Source: Tsukamurella pulmonis (GTDB taxonomy: Bacteria > Actinomycetota > Actinomycetes > Mycobacteriales > Mycobacteriaceae). From it: a stretch of DNA of 64,000 nt. The stretch lies in contig NZ_FNLF01000002.1 of the NCBI RefSeq assembly GCF_900103175.1, positions 1,054,001 to 1,118,000 on the forward strand, given 5' to 3'. Under the pieces are notes generated by a model. It had not been told where the DNA came from and did not search any database. It worked only from the letters and a program-made list of their open reading frames with translations. Of the stretch, positions 58,284-64,000 are shown one piece after another (the stretch's first letter is position 1; the number at the start of each line of letters is the position of its first letter). Both the position numbers and the translations under genes were made by a program.

Positions 58284-59777
58284 ATGAGCGGTGCCGATAC
58301 GGAGCGCCACGACGTACTCGTGGTGGGCGCGGGCTTCGGCGGCATCGGAGCCGCGATCGCGCTCAAGGAGCTCGGCTACGAGAAGCTGGTGATCGTCGAC
58401 CGGGAGGACGACCTCGGCGGTACCTGGCACGTCAACCGGTACCCCGGGCTCACCGTCGACGTCCCCTCGACCACGTTCTCCTACTGGTTCGAGCCCAATC
58501 CCGATTGGTCCGGGATGTACGCGCGCGGACCGGAACTCAAGGCGTACGCCGAGCGCGTCGCCGACAAGTACGACGTGCGCCGGCACATGCGTTTCGGTGC
58601 CGAGGTCCGGAGCGCGGAGTGGAACGAGGACGCCGGCGAGTGGCGCGTCGTCCTGGGCGACGGCGACCAGCTGCGCGCCCGGTACCTGGTGTGCGCCACC
58701 GGTTTCCTCTCGCAGCCCGCGACTCCGGACATCGAGGGCATCGACCGCTTCCGCGGCACGGTGATCCACACCGCCCGCTGGGACCCCGAGCACGCCTTCG
58801 CGGGGGAGCGCACGGCCGTGATCGGCACCGGATCGACCGCGGTGCAGGTGATTCCGGAGCTGGCGAAGAGCGCCGCGCAGCTCTCGGTCTATCAGCGCAC
58901 CCCGATCTGGGTGATGCCGAAACTCGACGTGCCGTTCCCGCGGCCGGTCCGGCGGATGTTCGCCCGGTTCCCGCTCACGCAGCGCGCCGTCCGGCTGGCG
59001 ACGGATTCCTTCATGGAGTTCCTCATGGTGGTCGCGATGTGGCGCTACCGCTGGTTCCGCCGGCTGAACGTCTCGGCCGCGCACGCGGCGGGGGTGCACC
59101 GCTTCCTCCTGCTGCGGGACAAGCGGCTGCGGGCCGCGCTCACTCCGTCCTACGACTACGGGTGCAAGCGCCCCACCGTCTCCAACGCCTACTACCGCGC
59201 GCTCGCCCGGCCGAACGTCGCGCTGGTCACCGAGCCGATCGCCCGCATCGAGGAGAATGCGATCGTCGGGGTGGAGGGCACGCGCACCGAGGTGGACTCG
59301 CTCGTCCTGGCCACCGGATTCGACGTGTGGAAGACGAACCTGCCCGCGCTGCGGGTGATCGGCCGCGACGGTGTCGACCTGGGGCAGTGGTGGCGCGACA
59401 CCCGCTTCCAGGCCTACGAGGGCGTGTCCGTTCCGGGATTCCCCAACCTGCTCACTCTCGCCAGCCCGTACTCCTGGGTCGGGCTGTCGTGGTTCAACAC
59501 CGTCGAGTACCAGATGCGGCACATCCGCCGGTTGTTCGGCGAACTGCACCGGCGCGACGCGGGGGTCTTCGAGGTGACCGGGGAGGCGAACGCGCGGTTC
59601 CTGGGCCGGATGGAGCGGCTGCTCGAGGATTCGGTGTTCCGGCTGGGCGACTGCGCGACGTCGAACTCGTACTGGATCAACGGGCGTGGTGAGGCCCCGC
59701 TGTTCCGGCCGACCTCCGTGCGCGACGCCGTCCGCACCCAGGACCGGTTCCCGCTCGCCGACTACGACTTCCGGTAG
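58284..59777 (+). CDS. FAD/NADPH-dependent monooxygenase, Baeyer-Villiger type
   Basis: The product is 497 residues with AGGGAGG 9 bp before the ATG. FAD motif G-A-G-F-G-G at 16-21, G-G-T-W-H-V-N-R-Y-P-G near 45-55, fingerprint F-R-G-T-V-I-H-T-A-R-W-D near 156-167 and the NADPH motif V-I-G-T-G-S-T-A near 175-182. G-G-T-W-H (His for Arg) and L-T-V-D-V-P in place of A-A-C-D-V-P set it apart from the two other such enzymes in the window. The substrate is unknown. It is divergent from an SDR gene. Confidence 0.9.
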   Translation: MSGADTERHDVLVVGAGFGGIGAAIALKELGYEKLVIVDREDDLGGTWHVNRYPGLTVDVPSTTFSYWFEPNPDWSGMYARGPELKAYAERVADKYDVRRHMRFGAEVRSAEWNEDAGEWRVVLGDGDQLRARYLVCATGFLSQPATPDIEGIDRFRGTVIHTARWDPEHAFAGERTAVIGTGSTAVQVIPELAKSAAQLSVYQRTPIWVMPKLDVPFPRPVRRMFARFPLTQRAVRLATDSFMEFLMVVAMWRYRWFRRLNVSAAHAAGVHRFLLLRDKRLRAALTPSYDYGCKRPTVSNAYYRALARPNVALVTEPIARIEENAIVGVEGTRTEVDSLVLATGFDVWKTNLPALRVIGRDGVDLGQWWRDTRFQAYEGVSVPGFPNLLTLASPYSWVGLSWFNTVEYQMRHIRRLFGELHRRDAGVFEVTGEANARFLGRMERLLEDSVFRLGDCATSNSYWINGRGEAPLFRPTSVRDAVRTQDRFPLADYDFR

Positions 59778-59786
59778 CGATCGGTG

Positions 59787-59810
59787 CAGGCCGCACCGCG
59801 TGCGGGCCTG
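59787..59810 (+). terminator. GC-rich hairpin after the third flavin monooxygenase gene
   Basis: CAGGCCGCAC and GTGCGGGCCTG form a 10-bp stem with one bulged G around a 3-base loop, starting 10 bp after the stop codon. There is no T-run. Its right end touches the -35-like TGGTCA of the next gene. Confidence 0.45.
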
Positions 59811-59837
59811 GTCACGGCGGGGCGGGAGGCGTAGCGT
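59809..59837 (+). promoter_or_regulatory. Predicted leaderless promoter of the DUF2277 gene
   Basis: TGGTCA (59809-59814), 17 bp and TAGCGT (59832-59837), with 7 bp to the ATG at 59845. No Shine-Dalgarno lies directly before the ATG. Confidence 0.4.
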
Positions 59838-59844
59838 CGGCCCC

Positions 59845-60135
59845 ATGTGCAGGAACATCACCGAACTGCGAGGACTCGAACCCGCCGCCACGGACGAGGA
59901 GATCGAGGCCGCCGCGCGTCAGTACGTGCGCAAGGTCTCGGGCGTGCAGAAGGTGAGCGATGCCAACCGCGAGGCCTTCGAGAAGGCCGTCGCTGCCGTC
60001 ACCGCCGCCACCGAGGAACTGCTCGACGCACTGCCCGCGCGGCGCCAGCCGCCGAAGACGGTGCCGCCGCTGCGCCGCCCCGAGGTCCGCGCCCGGATCG
60101 AGGCGAGGGCCGCGGTCGCGTCGACCGCGGGCTGA
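59845..60135 (+). CDS. DUF2277 family small protein
   Basis: The product is 96 residues. M-C-R-N-I-T-E-L-R-G-L-E-P at the N-terminus is the family signature. The helical middle, A-A-R-Q-Y-V-R-K-V-S-G, and P-P-L-R-R-P-E-V-R-A at the end also fit. Length is normal; function is unknown. It appears to be transcribed alone from a leaderless promoter and is convergent with the next gene. Confidence 0.85.
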   Translation: MCRNITELRGLEPAATDEEIEAAARQYVRKVSGVQKVSDANREAFEKAVAAVTAATEELLDALPARRQPPKTVPPLRRPEVRARIEARAAVASTAG

Positions 60136-60156
60136 CCGGCGGGGCGGACAGCGCCC

Positions 60157-61197
60157 TCACTCGTCGCGCGGGCCCGGGGCCTCCGATGCTGCGTCCGCGC
60201 CGGTGGACGGGGCCGTGACGGTTCCCGACGCGGACGCCGCGCCCCGCTCGCCGTCTCCGGGCGGGCTGCCCTCGACGGCTCCCGTCGCGGTCGGCGACGG
60301 TGCCGATCCGATCGGTTCCGGCCCGGTGCGGTCCGCTCGCGGGGGCTCCGGCACGACAGGATCGGGCGGCGCGGAGCCGGTGGTGAGGCGATCGCGCGTC
60401 GCCGGTGCGGCCGCCTCGGCCCGCGGGTTCGTCGCTGCGGAGCCGGTGATGTCCGCCCCGTCGAACGCCCCGGACAGGATCCGCACGTTCTCCGAGGCCA
60501 CCGCACCCGCGGACTGCAGGCCCGCACCCGCCGCGGCGACGGGGTCGCCCGTCCGCGCCAGAGTGGACGCCGCTGCGTTCGCGGTCTGCGTCGCTCCGAG
60601 CAGGGACAGCTCGGGCACGAAGAAGGCGGCCGCGAAGAAGATGTTCGTCGCCCGCACCGCCGCCACCTGGACCGGGCCGACGGGCGTGGGCATGATCCCG
60701 AAGGGCGGCGGCGCGGTCAGTGGCGGGGGCACCGGCCCCGCCGGGGGAAGCGGCTCGCGCAGGGCGGCGAGGAGATCCGTACGGAGTGCGGTCACCGATC
60801 CCGAACCGTCGGCGATCCGCAGGAGATCGACCATCGCGATCAGTACTCCGTTCTGGAAGCGCGGCACCACCTGATTCAGGTCGTTGCCGATGATCCCGGT
60901 CATCGCGGCGTCCGCCGGCGCAGTGACGGACAGGGCGGCGGCGCCCAGCGCCGCCAGCGGGTTCCCGGTATCGGCGGCGGACCGCAGGAACGCGATCGGC
61001 GCGGACGCCGCGCCCAGGGGCACCGTCACCGCGCCCTGCGCCGCGAAGGGGCAGATCACCGCGCAGTTCTGGAACTGGTTGAGCGCGAACCGCTCCAGCA
61101 GCGATCCCGGTGGTGGTGCAGCGGCCGAGGCGGCCGGTGACCCAGGGGCGGCCAGTGCCAGCGCCGCCGCGACCGCGAGGGTGATTCGCCTGCGCAT
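60157..61197 (-). CDS. Exported Ala/Pro-rich protein of unknown function
   Basis: The product is 346 residues from ATG 61197 (ATG 61227 would add ten residues). The signal peptide M-R-R-R-I-T-L-A-V-A-A-A-L-A-L-A-A-P ends near A-S-A-A-A. A hydrophobic Ala-rich core (about 30-235) begins L-N-Q-F-Q-N-C-A-V-I-C-P-F, with a Cys pair, and contains N-D-L-N-Q-V-V-P-R-F-Q-N. The last 100 residues are Pro/Ala/Ser-rich and probably disordered. Proteins of this kind are common in Mycobacteriales cell envelopes; I cannot assign a function. It is divergent from the ABC transporter operon. Confidence 0.72.
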   Translation of the reverse strand: MRRRITLAVAAALALAAPGSPAASAAAPPPGSLLERFALNQFQNCAVICPFAAQGAVTVPLGAASAPIAFLRSAADTGNPLAALGAAALSVTAPADAAMTGIIGNDLNQVVPRFQNGVLIAMVDLLRIADGSGSVTALRTDLLAALREPLPPAGPVPPPLTAPPPFGIMPTPVGPVQVAAVRATNIFFAAAFFVPELSLLGATQTANAAASTLARTGDPVAAAGAGLQSAGAVASENVRILSGAFDGADITGSAATNPRAEAAAPATRDRLTTGSAPPDPVVPEPPRADRTGPEPIGSAPSPTATGAVEGSPPGDGERGAASASGTVTAPSTGADAASEAPGPRDE

Positions 61198-61320
61198 GAA
61201 CGCGAACCTACTCCCGATGTGATCCATGTCATAGGATGGTGAGCGTTGCTCGCGATCTCCACCCGGATCTCCACCCGCCGGTGGAGGTGTGAAGCCGCCG
61301 TCGATCACAGAATCATCGGC

Positions 61321-62292
61321 ATGACCATTGCTCACAACGCCACCGCCGGCGTCGCACCCGGCGTGGCCGCACTCGACATCCACGGCCTCACCAAGGGCTT
61401 CACCGCGTCCGACGGCGAGCGCTTCCGCGCCGTGGACGGCATCGACCTCACCGTCCGGCCCGGCGAGGTCGTCGCCTTCCTCGGCCCCAACGGTGCCGGC
61501 AAGAGCACCACGATCGACATGATCCTCGGCCTCACCCAGCCCGACGACGGTGCGGTGCAGGTCTTCGGCCTCCCGCCGGCCGAGGCCGTGCGCTCCGGCC
61601 GCGTCGCCGCGGTGCTGCAGACCGGCGGGCTCCTGCCCGACCTGACCGTGCAGGGCACCGTCGAACTGATCGCGTCCCTGTTCCCCGGCGCGGACGCCGA
61701 GGACGCCATCCGCCGCGCCGGCCTCGACGAGCTGCGCCAGCGCAAGGTCTCCAAGTGCTCGGGCGGTCAGCAGCAGAGCCTGCGGTTCGCGCTCGCCCTG
61801 CTCCCGAAGCCGGACCTGCTCATCCTCGACGAGCCCACCGCCGGGATGGACGTCGACGCGCGCCGCCGCTTCTGGGCCGACGTGCGCGCCGACGCGCAAA
61901 AGGGCACGACCGTGCTCTTCGCGACGCACTACCTCGAGGAGGCGGACCACTTCGCCGATCGCGTCGTGATGGTCGCCCGGGGCCGCGTCGTCGCCGATGG
62001 CACCACCGCCGACGTGCGGGCCCGCACGTCGGGCCGGTCGGTGTCGGCCGTGCTCTCCCGCGCCGACGCCGATGCGGCGCTGCGCGCCCTGCCGGGCACC
62101 CGGGTCAGCGAGATCCGCGGCGACCGCACCGTCTTCATCACCGATCAGCGGGCGAACAGCGGCGCCGCGACGTCCGACGACCTGCTCCGATTCCTGCTCA
62201 CCCAGACCGGCGCCCGCGAGCTCGAGGCCGCGAGCCTCGGCCTCGAGGACGTCTTCGTCCAGCTCACCGCCGACCGAGAGGCCGCCCGATGA
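61321..62292 (+). CDS. ABC transporter ATP-binding protein (multidrug/lipid exporter type)
   Basis: The product is 323 residues. Walker A G-P-N-G-A-G-K-S lies at 55-62, followed by V-L-Q-T-G-G-L-L-P-D-L-T-V, Walker B L-L-I-L-D-E-P-T-A-G-M-D-V and a switch His in F-A-T-H-Y-L-E-E-A-D. The signature reads C-S-G-G-Q, with Cys in place of Leu. A 90-residue C-terminal domain follows. CAGAAT, 7 bp before the ATG, may serve a leaderless transcript. It overlaps the permease gene by 4 bp. This layout is frequent in exporters controlled by a neighbouring two-component system. Confidence 0.92.
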   Translation: MTIAHNATAGVAPGVAALDIHGLTKGFTASDGERFRAVDGIDLTVRPGEVVAFLGPNGAGKSTTIDMILGLTQPDDGAVQVFGLPPAEAVRSGRVAAVLQTGGLLPDLTVQGTVELIASLFPGADAEDAIRRAGLDELRQRKVSKCSGGQQQSLRFALALLPKPDLLILDEPTAGMDVDARRRFWADVRADAQKGTTVLFATHYLEEADHFADRVVMVARGRVVADGTTADVRARTSGRSVSAVLSRADADAALRALPGTRVSEIRGDRTVFITDQRANSGAATSDDLLRFLLTQTGARELEAASLGLEDVFVQLTADREAAR

Positions 62293-63074
62293 CCGCCACC
62301 GCCCCCACGACCGCCCCGCGCACCGGGCTCAACGCCCGCTTCCTCACACTCGAGGTCCGCCGCCTGCTGCGCAACCGGCAGACGCTGATCTTCACGCTCG
62401 CACTGCCCGCCGTGCTCTACCTCGCGCTCTACAAGCAGCGCGCCGGGATCGAGGCACAGCTCGCGCACGGCGACTTCGCCGCCTGGATGATGATCGGCCT
62501 CGCGGTCTACGGCGCCGCCGCGGCCTCCACCACGACCGCCGCCGCCGTCTCCGTCGAGCGGTCGTCGGGCTGGATGCGCACGCTGCGCCTGACGCCCCTG
62601 CGCCCCGAGGCGTACACCGCCACCAAGATCCTGAGCTCCATGGCCGTCGCCGCGCTCCCGGTGACCGTGGTCGGCGCGCTCGGCGCCGCCACCGGAGCGC
62701 ACGCGGAGCCGCAGGTGTGGGTGCTCTCGCTGCTCGCCGCGTGGATCGGATCGGCCGTCTTCGCCGCGCTCGGGCTCGCCCTGGGGCTCGCCTTCAAGCC
62801 GGAGATCGTGATGCACATGCCCGGTCTGCTGATGACCGCGCTGGCCTTCGCCGGCAACCTGTTCATCCCGCTGTCGGGCACCGCCCTGACCATCGCGAAG
62901 TTCACCCCGATGTACGGCGTGGCGACGGTGGCCCGCTACCCGCTCAACGAGGGCTGGCAGTTCTCCGGCGAGCACGTCTCGCTGCTCGGTGCGGTCGCCA
63001 ACATCGTGATCTGGTTCGCTGTCTTCGCCGCCGCCGCGATCACCCTGTACCGACGGGGCGGCGGGCGGCAATAG
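62289..63074 (+). CDS. ABC-2 type transporter permease
   Basis: The product is 261 residues. After a cytoplasmic N-terminus with E-V-R-R-L-L-R-N, six transmembrane helices are predicted (about 33-49, 66-84, 112-132, 141-163, 170-191, 230-253). S-V-E-R-S-S-G-W-M-R-T-L-R-L-T-P-L is the usual cytoplasmic coupling motif of ABC-2 permeases. It forms a transporter with the upstream ATPase. Its 3' end overlaps the convergent response regulator gene by 35 bp. Confidence 0.9.
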   Translation: MTATAPTTAPRTGLNARFLTLEVRRLLRNRQTLIFTLALPAVLYLALYKQRAGIEAQLAHGDFAAWMMIGLAVYGAAAASTTTAAAVSVERSSGWMRTLRLTPLRPEAYTATKILSSMAVAALPVTVVGALGAATGAHAEPQVWVLSLLAAWIGSAVFAALGLALGLAFKPEIVMHMPGLLMTALAFAGNLFIPLSGTALTIAKFTPMYGVATVARYPLNEGWQFSGEHVSLLGAVANIVIWFAVFAAAAITLYRRGGGRQ

Positions 63075-63729
63075 CCCGCGCCACCGCCTGGGCGCGGCTG
63101 GAGATCCCGAGCTTGGCGTAGACGTTGTTGATGTGCGTCTTCACCGTCGACTCGCTCACCTGCAGCGCCCGCGCGATCTGCCGATTCGACAGACCCTCCG
63201 CGATCAGGCCGAAGACCTCGGCCTCGCGGGGGGTCATGTCGTCGTCGGGCTCGGCGTGGGGGAGCGGTGCCCGCGCCGCCAGGGCGGCGGTCACCACGTG
63301 TGAGTAGGCGGCGGTGCTCAAATGCGCGTGCCCGGCGGCCGCGGCCCGGACGGCGCTCGCGATGTCCTGCCGGGAGGCGTCCTTGGTGAGGTAGCCGATC
63401 GCCCCGGCCGAGACGGAGGCCAGCACCGACTCGGCCTCCTCGGTGGAACTGATGATCACGACGCGGGTCCGCGGTGCCGTCTCCAGGATCCGGGCGGCGG
63501 CCTGGATCCCGTTGACGTCCGGCATGTGCAGGTCGGTGAGCACCACGTCGGGCAGCTCCCGCTGCGCGAGGTAGACCAGTTCGGCCCCCGACGTCGCCAT
63601 GCCCACGACGTCGATGCCCTCGACGAGCTCCAGGATCATGGCCAGTGACTCCGCGATGGTCCGCTGGTCGTCGGCGACGATCACCCGGATGGGGCACGGC
63701 GGTACGGAGGGAGCCGGCGCAGCGGACAT
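63040..63729 (-). CDS. LuxR/NarL-family response regulator
   Basis: The product is 229 residues from ATG 63729, with GGAAGGA upstream. The receiver domain (13-130) shows V-A-D-D-Q near 18-22, phospho-acceptor Asp66 in L-T-D-L-H-M-P and the conserved Lys in Y-L-T-K. The C-terminal LuxR helix-turn-helix (about 165-225) has L-T-type start M-T-P-R-E-A-E-V-F and S-N-R-Q-I-A-R-A-L-x-V-S-E-S-T-V-K-T-H. The partner sensor kinase is not in the window. The convergent ABC exporter next to it is a plausible target, as in DesR/LiaR-like systems. Confidence 0.93.
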   Translation of the reverse strand: MSAAPAPSVPPCPIRVIVADDQRTIAESLAMILELVEGIDVVGMATSGAELVYLAQRELPDVVLTDLHMPDVNGIQAAARILETAPRTRVVIISSTEEAESVLASVSAGAIGYLTKDASRQDIASAVRAAAAGHAHLSTAAYSHVVTAALAARAPLPHAEPDDDMTPREAEVFGLIAEGLSNRQIARALQVSESTVKTHINNVYAKLGISSRAQAVARAIAARRPVGTG

Positions 63730-64000
63730 CCGTCTGTCCTTCCGATCGGACGGGACTTTTAATGAGGCGTACGAAAATCGAGTGTAAGACATGGACCGCC
63801 CGCGCGCCGAGGGAGCCGATCGCCGCGATCCGAAGGTGAATTCGCGGTGAGAAGGCCGTGTACGCACGACGTCTCACGCATCCGGACTCCTCCCACTATG
63901 GACGGTTTTGGCCCGATTCGGCTCCACCGTCCTCCACCCCCTCTCCACCGAACTGGCGATACCGCACATCGTTCGTGAACCACACGATGGACTCGTCCGT

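Noticed and set aside
63730-64000. Short open frames in the last 271 bases
   Set aside because: They lack family features and ribosome sites. The stretch is AT-richer and is probably the upstream region of the response regulator gene and of a gene beyond the window.

Overview
The window is very GC-rich chromosomal DNA from a mycolic-acid actinomycete (order Mycobacteriales). The signs are a ChoD-type cholesterol oxidase, an ECF41/SigJ sigma factor, several Baeyer-Villiger-type flavin monooxygenases, many leaderless-looking promoters, and a lipid polyketide locus otherwise known from pathogenic mycobacteria. Base composition and neighbouring genes look more like Tsukamurella or a close relative than Mycobacterium, but the genus cannot be fixed from this sequence.

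Region by region: 1-3 kb holds the end of a VOC-family gene, tRNA-Lys, and a two-gene islet of visibly lower GC encoding proteins with Gly/Ala-rich membrane-like cores. 3-9.5 kb holds YdeI-, DoxX- and SigJ-type genes, an acetoacetate-decarboxylase-like gene coupled to a flavin monooxygenase, and a TetR gene divergent from choD across a 25-bp palindrome. 9.6-10 kb holds a tRNA-Glu/Asp/Phe cluster ending in a strong terminator. 10-20.7 kb holds a small membrane protein, a RibD-like reductase, an oxygenase cluster (ferredoxin reductase, hydrolase, SDR, diiron protein, flavin monooxygenase, MerR), fdhD, an acyl-ACP thioesterase, a DUF1269 protein and a D-amino-acid oxidase.

The centrepiece is 20.76-52.66 kb: tesA (frameshifted), fadD26, ppsA, ppsB, ppsC, ppsD, ppsE, drrA, drrB, drrC, papA5. 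This is the gene order of the phthiocerol dimycocerosate (PDIM) locus of Mycobacterium tuberculosis, and stop/start codons overlap at almost every junction. The modules are not a plain copy. The PpsB-like protein has its own N-terminal carrier domain. The PpsC-like protein has KR before DH and no enoyl reductase. The AT domains of three synthases share nearly identical motifs. mas, fadD28, mmpL7 and an enoyl reductase are not in the window. By colinearity the product would be a fatty-acid-primed beta-diol polyketide carrying unsaturations, exported by DrrABC and esterified by the PapA5-like enzyme: a phthiocerol relative rather than PDIM itself.

52.6-64 kb holds a polyketide-type O-methyltransferase convergent with papA5, a flavodoxin/DUF2505/nitroreductase operon, an exported protein with a long acidic tail, an SDR, a third flavin monooxygenase, DUF2277, another exported Ala/Pro-rich protein, an ABC exporter pair and a LuxR-type response regulator. 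The last 271 bases carry no gene I can support.
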